DNA from: Novosphingobium sp. JCM 18896
Lineage (GTDB): Bacteria > Pseudomonadota > Alphaproteobacteria > Sphingomonadales > Sphingomonadaceae
Direction of reading: 5' to 3'
NCBI RefSeq assembly: GCF_025938095.1
Contig: NZ_JAPCZF010000001.1
Span: 744,001-808,000 of the forward strand
Length of the DNA stretch: 64,000 nucleotides
Made by a program: the position numbers and the translations under genes. Positions 39,977 to 47,932 of this stretch are shown in pieces (the first letter of the stretch is position 1; every line of letters starts with the position of its first letter). The notes under the pieces are model-generated. The model had not been told where the DNA came from. It made no database searches and was given only the letters and a program-made list of their open reading frames with translations.

Positions 39977-41482
39977 ATGACCGACAACGCCAACATCTTC
40001 GCGCATTTCCTCGCCGTGGCCGAGCAGGCCGGCGACAAGCCATTCCTCGTCGAGAACGGCGCGACGGTGCTGACTTTCGCCGATCTCGACGCGCGCACCG
40101 GCCGGCTCGCGGCGCGGCTGCAGGCGCTGGGCGGCAAGACGGGCGAGCGGATCGTCGTCCAGGTCGACAAGTCGCCCGAGAATGTCCTGCTCTATCTCGC
40201 GGCCGAACGGCTCGGCATGGTCTACGTACCGCTGAACACGGCCTATACCGCGGGGGAACTCGCCTATTTCCTCGGCGATGCCGAGCCGGCGGTGGTGGTC
40301 TGCCGTCCGGCCGACGAGGCGGCGGTGCGCGATCTCATGACCACGGGCACGCTGGTCACCTTGGGCACCGACGGCCAGGGCAGCCTGCTCGACGACCTGC
40401 CTGATACAGTTGCCCCCGTCGCTGCGCGCACCGCGACCGATTTGGCTGCGATCCTCTACACCTCGGGCACGACCGGGCGCTCCAAGGGCGCGATGCTGAC
40501 CCATGCCAACCTGCTCAGCAATGCGCTGACGCTCAAGGACCTGTGGGGCTGGCAGGCCGACGACGTGCTGATCCACATCCTGCCGATCTATCACGTCCAC
40601 GGCCTGTTCGTGGCGCTGCACGGCGCGTTGCTCGCGGGAGCGACCGTGCTGTTCCACCGCGGCTTCGATCCGGCGGCGGTGGTGGCCGACATCGCGCGCG
40701 GTTCGGTGCTGATGGGCGTGCCGACGCACTACACGCGCCTGACCGCCGCGCCCGAGCTGACCCCGGCGAGCGCGGGTGGGATGCGCCTGTTCCTCTCGGG
40801 CTCGGCACCGCTGCTCGCCGAGGCGCACCAGCGCTTCGAGGAGAAGACCGGCCAGCGCATCCTCGAACGCTATGGCATGACCGAGACGGGCATGATCACC
40901 TCGAACCCCTACCGGGGCGGCGAGCGGGTCGCGGGCACGGTCGGCTATCCGCTGCCCGGCGTCGAGGTCCGCCTGCGCGGCGATGACGGAGATTTGGTGA
41001 ACGAAGGTCCGGGCGTGCTCGAAGTGCGCGGGCCCAACGTCTTCGCCGGCTACTGGCGCATGCCCGAGAAGACCGCGCAGGAAATCCGCGAGGACGGCTT
41101 CTTCATCACCGGCGACGTCGCCACGCAGGAGGCCGACGGCCGCGTGACCCTGGTCGGCCGTGCCAAGGACCTGATCATCGCTGGCGGGCTCAACATCTAT
41201 CCCAAGGAAATCGAGGAGGCGATCGATGCGCTGCCCGGCGTCGACGAGAGCGCGGTGATCGGCGTGCCGCATGCCGACATGGGCGAGGGCGTCGTCGCCG
41301 TGGTCGTGCCGCAGAAAGGGGCCAGTGTGACCGAGGACGAAGTTCGCGCGGCGCTCGAAGGCCAGCTCGCGCGGTTCAAGCAACCGCGCCGGGTGATCGT
41401 GGTGGAGGCGCTGCCGCGCAACGCCATGGGCAAGGTGCAGAAGGCGGCCCTGCGCGCCGACTATGCCGGCCTGTTCACTTGA
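39977..41482 (+). CDS. matB: Malonyl-CoA synthase
   Basis: A 501-residue AMP-forming ligase. The N-terminal KSPENVLLYLAAERLGMVYV and PLNTAYTAGELAYFLGDAEP are characteristic of malonyl-CoA synthases (MatB). The phosphate loop is YTSGTTGRSKGAML, with the MatB-type HILPIYHVHGLFVALHGALL segment, A8 core ITGDVATQEADGRVTLVGR, and catalytic Lys near the end in NAMGKVQKAALR. It converts malonate, ATP and CoA to malonyl-CoA; methylmalonate or another small diacid is possible. ATG 39977 is taken; upstream in-frame sequence is REP repeat. It follows the SDR/sulfotransferase operon after the repeat and lacks the GATAG operator, so it is probably separate. Confidence 0.82.
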   Translation: MTDNANIFAHFLAVAEQAGDKPFLVENGATVLTFADLDARTGRLAARLQALGGKTGERIVVQVDKSPENVLLYLAAERLGMVYVPLNTAYTAGELAYFLGDAEPAVVVCRPADEAAVRDLMTTGTLVTLGTDGQGSLLDDLPDTVAPVAARTATDLAAILYTSGTTGRSKGAMLTHANLLSNALTLKDLWGWQADDVLIHILPIYHVHGLFVALHGALLAGATVLFHRGFDPAAVVADIARGSVLMGVPTHYTRLTAAPELTPASAGGMRLFLSGSAPLLAEAHQRFEEKTGQRILERYGMTETGMITSNPYRGGERVAGTVGYPLPGVEVRLRGDDGDLVNEGPGVLEVRGPNVFAGYWRMPEKTAQEIREDGFFITGDVATQEADGRVTLVGRAKDLIIAGGLNIYPKEIEEAIDALPGVDESAVIGVPHADMGEGVVAVVVPQKGASVTEDEVRAALEGQLARFKQPRRVIVVEALPRNAMGKVQKAALRADYAGLFT

Positions 41483-41488
41483 AGGTCA

Positions 41489-41512
41489 CGGGGCGGGCCG
41501 AAGCCCACCCCG
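41489..41512. terminator. Bidirectional hairpin between convergent matB and ompA-like genes
   Basis: CGGGGCGGGC (41489-41498) and GCCCACCCCG (41503-41512) pair with one mismatch around a CGAA loop, in the 45-base gap between convergent stops. A direct repeat TCTTAGAG follows. T runs are weak on both strands. Confidence 0.6.
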
Positions 41513-41527
41513 CAGATCTTAGAGGTC

Positions 41528-42400
41528 TTAGAGACCGTCGGCAGCCTTGCTGACGAGCACGTTCACCGCGACGCGACGGTTCTGCGCCTTGCCTTCGGTG
41601 GTCGAGTTGTCCGCCAGCGGATCGGCCGTGGCCATGCCGGTGGGCGTCAGCATGCGGTAGGGCTTCCAGCCGCAGACCTGCTGCAGATAGTTGACCACGC
41701 GGCCCGCGCGTTTCTCGCTGAGCTCCTGGTTGATCTCTTCGCTACCCGTCGAGTCGGTATAGCCGACGACCAGCAGCATCGCGTTCTTCTGGCCTTCGGC
41801 CTGGGTCGCCGCGGCGCAGAGATCGTTCTTCGCCTGATCGGACAGCAGGGCCTTGCCGGTGTCGAAGTTGACGTTGGTCGTAGCCTTGATGTTGTACTGG
41901 TCGATGTCGGCCATACGACCGCGCAGCGCCTCGGTCGCCGCGGTCTGCTCGGCGAAGCGCTGATCGGTGCCGTTGCGGATCATCGCCGCGGTCTTGAGGT
42001 CCTTGTTCTTGAGCGAGATCTGGCTCGCCACCAGGCTGCCCCCGCCCTGCATCGTCTTGATGCTCACGGGCAGGCCGTTGAGCAGCGAATCCGCGGCGAG
42101 CTTGCTGCTGGCCATACCCAGGAAGCCGCCGCTCGACTTGATGCGCGTCGCGTCGGTGACGGTGACGACGGTGTTGGTGCCGCCGGCGCTGGTGACCTGG
42201 ATGCGGTTGTCGCTGCGTGCGGAGATGAAGCCCTCGATGTCGGGCCCCTTGGTCATCTGAGCGGGGGCGGCGTCATCGGTCACCGTCGCGGTGAGTTCGG
42301 CCTCGGGCGGGCTCGCGGGCTGGGCAATGACGGCTGAGGCCGTGCCGGCGAGTAGGGTGGCGGCGAAGAGAAACTTGGGGGTCTTGGACATGACGGTCAT
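41528..42400 (-). CDS. OmpA-family outer-membrane/peptidoglycan-binding protein
   Basis: A 290-residue exported protein. The signal peptide (KFLFAATLLAGTASAVIAQP) ends near residue 28. The mid region has an OB-like strand set (IEGFISARSDNRIQVTSAGG). The C-terminal OmpA domain (about 175-285) contains NFDTGKALLSDQAKNDL, VVGYTDSTGSEEINQELSEK and RAGRVVNYL ... NRRVAVNVL, including the Asp and Arg that bind diaminopimelate. It probably links the outer membrane to peptidoglycan. The N-terminal part is not a beta-barrel, so it is not an OmpA porin. GGAG before 42400 supports that start over the second Met at 42391. Confidence 0.88.
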   Translation of the reverse strand: MTVMSKTPKFLFAATLLAGTASAVIAQPASPPEAELTATVTDDAAPAQMTKGPDIEGFISARSDNRIQVTSAGGTNTVVTVTDATRIKSSGGFLGMASSKLAADSLLNGLPVSIKTMQGGGSLVASQISLKNKDLKTAAMIRNGTDQRFAEQTAATEALRGRMADIDQYNIKATTNVNFDTGKALLSDQAKNDLCAAATQAEGQKNAMLLVVGYTDSTGSEEINQELSEKRAGRVVNYLQQVCGWKPYRMLTPTGMATADPLADNSTTEGKAQNRRVAVNVLVSKAADGL

Positions 42401-42707
42401 AGTGGTGCTCCTTCAAACTCGGCCAGTGGGGGCCTGCGTGAGCGCAGCTTCTCGTCCGACTGCCATCCTCTCGGTGGTGTGTTCAACTGTCAGAACCCTC
42501 TCCATCTGGCTTCAATCGTGCGGCGTGTGATCGCACTGGAGCCTGGGTGTTCAGCGCAACCTTGCGGGCAGATGAACGCTCCCCGCGACCACCGCCGTGG
42601 TGCGGGTCGTGCGAGCGCAACTTGCGATGAACCGAGCCGGCGGGGAGTCGTCATGACGTCAAGAATCGCCCGATCGCGCTCCGTCCCGGCCCGAGAGAAT
42701 CCGGATT
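42401..42707. other. 307-base gap upstream of the ompA-like gene
   Basis: No gene is seen. It must contain the promoter for the leftward ompA-like gene (AAGGAG site adjoining 42400) and the end of the SnoaL-like transcript. CTCGGCCAGTGGGGGCC and nearby short repeats show no clear operator or terminator. Confidence 0.5.
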
Positions 42708-43241
42708 CTAGGCGCGCGGACCGCGCTGGAAGAAGCGCTGCTTGAGCTCCTCGTAGCTCGGATCGACCGGGCTGGAGCCGAGCAGGCCGTCACCGTCGAA
42801 CGGGCGGATCATGTGCATGTCGTAGGTCACCACGCGCTTGGCGAAGCGCCACTTGCCGTCGGCGCAGCGGCGGTAGTTGTCGATGTAGCGCACGGCCATG
42901 AAGTCCTCGATCATCGCGCCGGGGTTCTTCTGGTCGGGGATGTAGTGCAGCGCGAGGGCATAGACCTCGCCGTTGCCCTCGTCGCCCTCGACGCTGACCA
43001 TGTGGTTGCAGACGTGGTGGCCCGAGTAGTTCATGTAGGGCAGGGCCGCGGCGATGAAGTCGCAGTACTTGTCGGCCGGGCCGTCGAAGCTGGTGCCATG
43101 CGTATCGGTGGCATCCTCGGTGTAAAGGTCGCGCAAAAGCTCCACGTCCTTGCGGTCGATCGCGCGCGAGTAGTGCAGCACGAGATCGCGGATCGCGTCC
43201 TTGTCGAGCAGGCGCTGCAGTGCGGTTTCGTCGATGGCCAT
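42708..43241 (-). CDS. SnoaL-like/NTF2-fold protein
   Basis: A 177-residue protein of the SnoaL_4/NTF2-like group. The opening LLDKDAIRDLVLHYSRAIDR and KDVELLRDLYTEDATDTHG are the conserved helices; TDTHGTSFDG and the GHHVCNHMV strand supply the usual Asp/His pocket residues. Such proteins act as small-molecule isomerases, hydratases or dehydratases, or simply bind ligands. Many are named as steroid isomerase relatives or ring-hydroxylating dioxygenase subunits without proof. AGGAAGAGAG lies before the start at 43241. It is 28 bases downstream of an SDR gene on the same strand, so the pair probably forms one operon controlled from the palindrome at 44157. Confidence 0.82.
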   Translation of the reverse strand: MAIDETALQRLLDKDAIRDLVLHYSRAIDRKDVELLRDLYTEDATDTHGTSFDGPADKYCDFIAAALPYMNYSGHHVCNHMVSVEGDEGNGEVYALALHYIPDQKNPGAMIEDFMAVRYIDNYRRCADGKWRFAKRVVTYDMHMIRPFDGDGLLGSSPVDPSYEELKQRFFQRGPRA

Positions 43242-43269
43242 GTCTCTCTCTTCCTTGTGTTCTAGTCGA

Positions 43270-44082
43270 TTACATCAGCGAGCCGCCGTCGACCGGCCAG
43301 ACCTGGCCGGTGACGAAGCTCGCGCGGTCTGAGGCGAGCAGCGCGACCACCGAGGACAGTTCTTCGGGAGTGGCGAAAGGTCGGCCAACGAAGGTCCGGC
43401 GCTGGCGGATCGCGCGGTCCTCCTCGCTGACGCTGCCCAGGCCCTTGGCGAAAAGGCCGTTCTCGGGGTTGAAGCGGCTGCCCTTGCTGAAGGCGGCGGG
43501 ATCGGTGGCGAAAGTCGCATAGGGCGCGATCGCGTTGACGCGGATGCCGTGCTGGCCGACCTCCTTGGCCAAGACCACGGTGAAGCTGTGCACCGCGCCC
43601 TTGGCCGCCGAGTAGACCGGCAGCATGTAGTCGCCGACGAGCCCCGCGGTCGAGCCGACGTTGACGATGGCGCCGCGCTTGCGCTCGATCATGCCGGGCA
43701 GGACCGCGTGGGTCATGCGCAGGACCGTGCCGAAGTTGAGGTCGATGTCGCCGGCCCACTTGTCGGGATCGGAATCGACGAAGAAGCCCTGATCGACGTT
43801 GCCGCCAACGTTGTTGACCAGCACCTCGACCGGCCCGAGTGCTTCCGCTGCCTTGAGGATCAGCGCGGGCGCGGCCTTGTCGAGCAGGTCGGCGGCGACG
43901 AACACCGCATCCTGCGCGCCCCGCGCCTTGGCGGCTTCGACGGTGCGCGCGCCGGCTTCGGCATCACGGCCGACGATCACCACCTTGGCGCCTTCGGCCG
44001 CGAGCTCGAGCGCGATGCCGCGGCCGATGTTGGCCGTCGCCGCCGTCACGATCGCGACCTTGCCCTGCAGTCCCAGATCCAT
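43270..44082 (-). CDS. SDR family oxidoreductase
   Basis: A 270-residue SDR. The cofactor loop is the less common TAATANIGRG, with NNVGGN for NNAG, Ser in VNVGSTAG and the catalytic YSAAK; the tail is VWPVDGGSLM. An insertion of about 20 residues (DRAIRQRRTFVGRPF region) before the last helix shapes the substrate pocket. GGAGAGG precedes the start at 44082. A perfect palindrome, TTACGACA-N4-TGTCGTAA, lies about 75 bases upstream and probably controls this SDR/SnoaL-like operon. Substrate unknown; pairing with an NTF2-fold protein suggests sequential steps on a cyclic ketone or alcohol. Confidence 0.88.
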   Translation of the reverse strand: MDLGLQGKVAIVTAATANIGRGIALELAAEGAKVVIVGRDAEAGARTVEAAKARGAQDAVFVAADLLDKAAPALILKAAEALGPVEVLVNNVGGNVDQGFFVDSDPDKWAGDIDLNFGTVLRMTHAVLPGMIERKRGAIVNVGSTAGLVGDYMLPVYSAAKGAVHSFTVVLAKEVGQHGIRVNAIAPYATFATDPAAFSKGSRFNPENGLFAKGLGSVSEEDRAIRQRRTFVGRPFATPEELSSVVALLASDRASFVTGQVWPVDGGSLM

Positions 44083-44156
44083 CCCCGCCTCTCCTTCGCC
44101 ATACCCTTACGATCGACGCGCATTGGCACGCCGAGGCCGGGGGAGGTCAAGAAGTT

Positions 44157-44176
44157 TTACGACAGAGGTGTCGTAA
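44157..44176. promoter_or_regulatory. Perfect operator-like palindrome upstream of SDR/SnoaL operon
   Basis: TTACGACAGAGGTGTCGTAA: 8-base perfect arms and 4-base spacer, AT-rich against its surroundings. It lies 75-94 bases upstream of the SDR start (44082, minus strand) and 18 bases past the stop of the next gene. TetR-type repressors bind sites of this form. No regulator gene adjoins it. Confidence 0.65.
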
Positions 44177-44193
44177 TTTGTGGAGGCAGCGCC

Positions 44194-44580
44194 TTATTGC
44201 GCGCCGGGAATGTCGGGGAAGGTGTTGGTGCGGTTGGCGATCACGCAGCGCAGGTCGCCGTCGCTGCCGTCGGCGTTCTGGCGTCGCAGGAAGCCCTGGG
44301 TCAGCCGGTGATAGCGCTCGCCCTTGCGCGGGCCGCTGGTGAAGACGACCTGGTCGCCGGTCAGCAGATAGGTGCCGCGCACATCATTGGCTTCGTAGCG
44401 CGAGCCGAAGATGATCGCGAAATCCTCGGCCGGCCGGACGTCGCCGCGCGGGCCCAGCGCATCGCCGGGCAGTTCGCAGGTATAGCGGCCCAGTTGCAGC
44501 GAACCGATCTCGCCGCCGGGTACGGCCAGCGCGGGCGTGGCGACGAGGGCGAGAGCGAGGACGGGGAGGGCGCGTTTCAT
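44194..44580 (-). CDS. Small exported protein of unknown function
   Basis: A 128-residue protein with a clear signal peptide (MKRALPVLALALVATPALA, cleavage about residue 19). The mature part is GRYTCELPGDALGPRGD..., with Cys at two positions (TCELP and LRCVIAN), which could form a disulfide. The centre FAIIFGSRYEANDVRGTYLL and VVFTSGPRKGERYH looks like a small beta-rich domain seen in uncharacterised sphingomonad proteins. I do not recognise the family. ATG 44580 is preferred over 44697, which would overlap the efp promoter and lack a leader. It is divergent from efp. Confidence 0.7.
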   Translation of the reverse strand: MKRALPVLALALVATPALAVPGGEIGSLQLGRYTCELPGDALGPRGDVRPAEDFAIIFGSRYEANDVRGTYLLTGDQVVFTSGPRKGERYHRLTQGFLRRQNADGSDGDLRCVIANRTNTFPDIPGAQ

Positions 44581-44702
44581 GGCCCGAGCGCTACCACCGT
44601 CGCAGCGCGATTGCCATATCGCAGGCTGCGCGCTAAGGGGCCGCCTTTCCGAGGGGTCGGAACGCCGATCCCTTTCGCTCTTTCGCATCAGAGGCACTCC
44701 CC

Positions 44703-45266
44703 ATGAAGATCAGCGGCGTCGACATTCGTCCCGGCAACATCCTGGAATACGAAAAGGGCATCTGGAAGGTTGCCAAGACGCAGCACACCCAGCCCGGCAA
44801 GGGCGGCGCCTTCATGCAGGTCGAGATGAAGAACCTGATCGACGGCCGCAAGACCAACGTCCGCTTCCGCAGCGCCGACACGGTCGAGCGCGTGCGCCTC
44901 GACACCAAGGACTTCCAGTACCTCTATGCCGAGGGCGACGACCTGGTGTTCATGGACAAGGACACCTACGACCAGATCACCCTGCCGTCGGACCTGCTCG
45001 GCGATGCCGCGGCCTTCCTCCAGGACGGCATGGAAGTGCTGCTCGAAATGTGGGAAGAGCGCCCGATCTCGGTCCAGCTGCCCGAACAGGTCGAAGCCAC
45101 GATCGTCGAGGCCGACGCCGTCGTGAAGGGCCAGACCGCCTCGTCGAGCTACAAGCCGGCGGTGCTCGACAACGGCGTGCGCGTGATGGTGCCGCCGCAC
45201 ATCGAATCGGGAACCCGCATTGTCGTGGACGTTTACGAGCGTAGCTACGTCAGCAAGGCGAACTGA
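44703..45266 (+). CDS. efp: Elongation factor P
   Basis: A 187-residue protein with the EF-P three-domain plan. [20 protein letters not shown] opens domain I, whose loop PGKGGA carries Lys33, the position that is modified or unmodified at the tip of EF-P. Domains II and III follow, with [13 protein letters not shown] and the [20 protein letters not shown] signature near the C-terminus. It binds the ribosome between P and E sites and relieves stalling at polyproline stretches. It is immediately followed by the inositol monophosphatase gene (8-base gap), a common arrangement in alphaproteobacteria. Confidence 0.97.
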   Translation: MKISGVDIRPGNILEYEKGIWKVAKTQHTQPGKGGAFMQVEMKNLIDGRKTNVRFRSADTVERVRLDTKDFQYLYAEGDDLVFMDKDTYDQITLPSDLLGDAAAFLQDGMEVLLEMWEERPISVQLPEQVEATIVEADAVVKGQTASSSYKPAVLDNGVRVMVPPHIESGTRIVVDVYERSYVSKAN

Positions 45267-45274
45267 GCACCACC

Positions 45275-46099
45275 ATGGCGGCAATTTCAGGCCTGATGCG
45301 CGTGATGGAAAAGGCTGCCCGCAAGGCCGGGCAGCGTCTCCGTCGCGATTTCGGCGAGATCGAGCACCTGCAGGTTTCGCGCAAGGGACCGGCTGACTTC
45401 GTCTCGAAGGCCGATCAGCAGGCGGAGCGTACGCTCTGGGACGAACTGCGCGCGGCGCGGCCCGCCTGGGGTTTCCTGTTCGAGGAAGCCGGCGAGATCG
45501 CGGGTGAAGAGGGCAAGCCTCGCTTCATCATCGATCCGCTCGACGGCACGTCGAACTTCCTCCACGGCATCCCGCACTTCGCGATCTCGATCGCGGTGCA
45601 GGAGCCCAAGCTCGACGGTTCGGGCTGGGGCGACGTCACCGCCGCGCTGGTCTATCAGCCGGTCACCGACGAGTCCTACTGGGCCGAAAAGAGCCGCGGC
45701 GCCTGGCTTCAGGACAAGCGCCTGCGCGTCTCGGGCCGTCGTCACCTCGACGAGAGCCTGATCGCCACGGGCATTCCCTTCATGGGCCGCGGCAACATCG
45801 CCGAATGGACCAAGATCTACCTGGCCCTCGGCGGCCAGGTCGCGGGCATCCGCCGCTTCGGCGTCGCCTCGCTCGATCTCGCCTGGGTCGCCTCGGGCCG
45901 GTTCGAGGGCTTCTGGGAATCGGGCCTGCATCCGTGGGACACCGCTGCGGGCTGCCTGCTCGTGCGCGAGGCCGGCGGTTTCGTCTCGGACTTCAAGGGC
46001 CGCTCGCAGGCGATCTGCGATGCCGAAGTGCTCGCGGGCAACGACGCGCTGCATTCGCGGCTCCACAAGATTATCGCCGGCGCTCTCAAGGCCGGTTGA
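45275..46099 (+). CDS. Inositol monophosphatase family protein (SuhB-like)
   Basis: A 274-residue Mg2+-dependent phosphatase. The metal sites are all present: FLFEEAGE (Glu-Glu), IIDPLDGTSNFLHG (DPLDGT, about residues 86-93) and the C-terminal WDTAAGCLLVREAGG. It dephosphorylates inositol 1-phosphate or related sugar phosphates; SuhB homologues also act in rRNA transcription antitermination. It is coupled to efp by an 8-base gap. A GC hairpin at 46111 and tRNA-Leu follow. In this genus-like context it could equally serve phosphoinositide-type lipid synthesis, and the exact substrate is open. Confidence 0.93.
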   Translation: MAAISGLMRVMEKAARKAGQRLRRDFGEIEHLQVSRKGPADFVSKADQQAERTLWDELRAARPAWGFLFEEAGEIAGEEGKPRFIIDPLDGTSNFLHGIPHFAISIAVQEPKLDGSGWGDVTAALVYQPVTDESYWAEKSRGAWLQDKRLRVSGRRHLDESLIATGIPFMGRGNIAEWTKIYLALGGQVAGIRRFGVASLDLAWVASGRFEGFWESGLHPWDTAAGCLLVREAGGFVSDFKGRSQAICDAEVLAGNDALHSRLHKIIAGALKAG

Positions 46100-46110
46100 T
46101 AGGATTAAAG

Positions 46111-46130
46111 GGCCCGGCTATCGCCGGGCC
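46111..46130 (+). terminator. GC hairpin between inositol monophosphatase and tRNA-Leu
   Basis: GGCCCGGC and GCCGGGCC are perfect 8-bp arms with a TATC loop, 12 bases after the stop at 46099. There is no T run after it, so its terminator activity is uncertain. Confidence 0.55.
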
Positions 46131-46137
46131 TCCCGCT

Positions 46138-46221
46138 GCCCCTGTGGCGGAATGGTAGACGCGAACGACTCAAAATCGTTTGTCGCAAGGCGTGCCCGTT
46201 CGAGTCGGGCCAGGGGCACCA
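46138..46221 (+). tRNA. tRNA-Leu, anticodon CAA
   Basis: An 84-base tRNA with encoded CCA. The acceptor stem GCCCCTG (46138-46144) pairs with CAGGGGC (46211-46217), followed by ACCA. The anticodon stem AACGA/TCGTT encloses the loop CTCAAAA, giving CAA at 46171-46173, reading UUG. The variable arm (TGTCGCAAGGCG region) is long, as in class II tRNAs, and the T arm contains GTTCGAGTC. It follows the phosphatase gene on the same strand. Confidence 0.95.
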
Positions 46222-46264
46222 GCGGGACATTGCGGCGGCGCGAGCGCTGACATAGGCTGCGCGC

Positions 46265-47581
46265 ATGATCCGCACGCTGCTCGCCGCCACACCGCTCCTT
46301 CTCGCTGCCCTGCCTGTCCAGGCCGAGACCATCGCCGACCGCATCCAGGCCGATCTGCCCGGACTGATGGCGGTCTACCGCGATCTCCACGCCAATCCCG
46401 AACTCTCCTTCCAGGAGGTGCGCAGCGCCAAGGTCATGGCCGAGGCCGCGCGCAAGGCCGATTTCACCGTCACCGAGCAGGTCGGCAAGACCGGTCTGGT
46501 CGCGGTGCTGCGCAACGGTCCGGGGCCGACCGTGCTGATCCGAGCAGACATGGACGCGCTGCCCGTCACCGAGCAGACCGGACTGCCCTTCGCCTCGAAG
46601 CTGCGCGGCACCTCGACCGCGGGGGTCGAGAGCGGGATCATGCACGCCTGCGGCCACGACACGCACATGACCGCCTGGATCGAGACCGCGCGTCTGCTCG
46701 CGGCGCGCAAGGCCGAATGGTCGGGCACCGTGGTGATGATCGGTCAGCCGGCCGAGGAAATGGGGCTCGGCGCGCGCGCGATGGTGGCCGACGGACTCTA
46801 CACGCGCTTTCCCAAGCCCGATTACGCGCTGGCCTTCCACGACAGCGCCGATCTGCCCTCGGGCATGGTCGGCGTGCGGCCGGGCTGGGCGCTGGCCAAT
46901 GTCGATTCGATCGACGTGGTGGTGAAGGGCGTTGGCGGACACGGTGCCTATCCGCACAAGGCGAAGGATCCGATCGTCCTCGCCAGCGCGATCGTGATGC
47001 GGTTGCAGACCCTGGTCAGCCGCGAGCAGAACCCGGTGAATCCGGCGGTGGTCACGGTCGGCAGCTTCCACGGCGGGACCAAGCACAACGTCATTTCCGA
47101 CGAGGCCAAGCTCGAGCTGACCGTGCGCAGCTTTTCGGACGAGGACCGTCAGCGGCTGATCGAGGGCATTCGCCGTATCGCTGCGGGTGAGGCGATGGTC
47201 GCCGGCATGCCCGCCGATCGCATGCCGGTGGTGACCGTCAAGGAGCCCTATACCCGCGCCACTTTCAACACGCCCGACTTCGCGCGCGAGATCGCCGGCG
47301 ATCTTGCCGGCAAGATGGGCGAACAGCGCGTGACCGTTCTCGAACAACCGGTGATGGGCGGCGAGGACTTCGACGAATACCGCCGTGCCGACGAAGCGCA
47401 CATCAAGTCGACGATCCTCTGGATCGGCGGGGTTCCGCCCGAAACCCTTGCCGCTGCGCGCCGCGGCGAGAAGCCGCAGCCGTCGATCCACAGCCCGTTC
47501 TGGGCCCCCGAGGCCGACAAGGTGATCGCCGCCGGTGCCGAGGCGCTTACGCTCACGGCGATGCGGTTAATGAAGCGCTAG
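46265..47581 (+). CDS. Exported M20-family amidohydrolase (hippurate/peptide hydrolase-like)
   Basis: A 438-residue metallohydrolase with a signal peptide (MIRTLLAATPLLLAALPVQA). The metal ligands are HACGHDTHM, the catalytic Glu pair is in IGQPAEEMG, and the distal His/Asp region is VMGGEDFDEYR. The dimerisation domain contains KGVGGHGAYPHKAKDP. M20 amidohydrolases remove acyl groups from N-acyl amino acids or cleave dipeptides; the leader suggests the periplasm. It starts 43 bases after tRNA-Leu. The substrate is open; peptidase annotations in this group are usually unproven. Confidence 0.9.
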   Translation: MIRTLLAATPLLLAALPVQAETIADRIQADLPGLMAVYRDLHANPELSFQEVRSAKVMAEAARKADFTVTEQVGKTGLVAVLRNGPGPTVLIRADMDALPVTEQTGLPFASKLRGTSTAGVESGIMHACGHDTHMTAWIETARLLAARKAEWSGTVVMIGQPAEEMGLGARAMVADGLYTRFPKPDYALAFHDSADLPSGMVGVRPGWALANVDSIDVVVKGVGGHGAYPHKAKDPIVLASAIVMRLQTLVSREQNPVNPAVVTVGSFHGGTKHNVISDEAKLELTVRSFSDEDRQRLIEGIRRIAAGEAMVAGMPADRMPVVTVKEPYTRATFNTPDFAREIAGDLAGKMGEQRVTVLEQPVMGGEDFDEYRRADEAHIKSTILWIGGVPPETLAAARRGEKPQPSIHSPFWAPEADKVIAAGAEALTLTAMRLMKR

Positions 47582-47617
47582 GGCGGATCGACATTCATCT
47601 AAGCCGTCGTTCCGTTC

Positions 47618-47756
47618 CCGTCATCCTGACGAAAGTCAGGATCTATTGGGCGCTCCGCACCCGGTTGACCGAGAGGTGCACGCCATGGTGACGCAAGGGC
47701 GGCATCGACACCTCAACCTCGCTCCGAATGGATCCTGACTTTCGTCAGGATGACGG
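47618..47756. repeat. REP-like perfect 26-bp inverted pair (CCTGACGAAAGTCAGG variant)
   Basis: The left arm begins CCGTCATCCTGACGAAAGTC (47618-47643); the right arm 47731-47756 is its exact reverse complement. The tip is CGAAAG and the stem CCTGA/TCAGG, a compensated change from the other pairs. The gap 47582-47932 otherwise holds only the chemoreceptor promoter with the box at 47863. Confidence 0.8.
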
Positions 47757-47862
47757 CTCGGAGGACGAAAATCCGTCGGTGTCTTGAATGTCGATCCGCG
47801 CTAGCGGGCGATCCGATTACCGGAAGATAGGCCGCGCACTTCGGCTTGTTCGCGGGTCGGCT

Positions 47863-47877
47863 TTACGCACATTTTAA
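47863..47877 (+). promoter_or_regulatory. CtrA-like box upstream of the chemoreceptor gene
   Basis: TTAC-GCACATT-TTAA, close to the alphaproteobacterial CtrA consensus TTAA-N7-TTAA, 56 bases before ATG 47933. The flanking CTTTAC-N2-ACATTTTA is shared with the site at 49813. CtrA controls motility and chemotaxis genes in this class. Confidence 0.5.
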
Positions 47878-47932
47878 CCGCTCTCAGGCAAGGAATCCGG
47901 CCAATCATCTTTCAAGGCCGACTGGATTCGTC

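Noticed and set aside
44703-46099. Link between efp and the catabolic regulons
   Set aside because: efp followed by an inositol monophosphatase is a common housekeeping arrangement, and neither shares an operator motif with the catabolic genes.
46138-46221. tRNA-Leu as an integration site for a genomic island
   Set aside because: No integrase gene, no repeated tRNA 3' end within the window, and the flanking genes look like ordinary chromosome.
9896-47756. Repeated GC-rich units as a CRISPR array
   Set aside because: Units are inverted pairs far apart, each palindromic, with no regular spacers and no cas genes. They fit REP-type elements.
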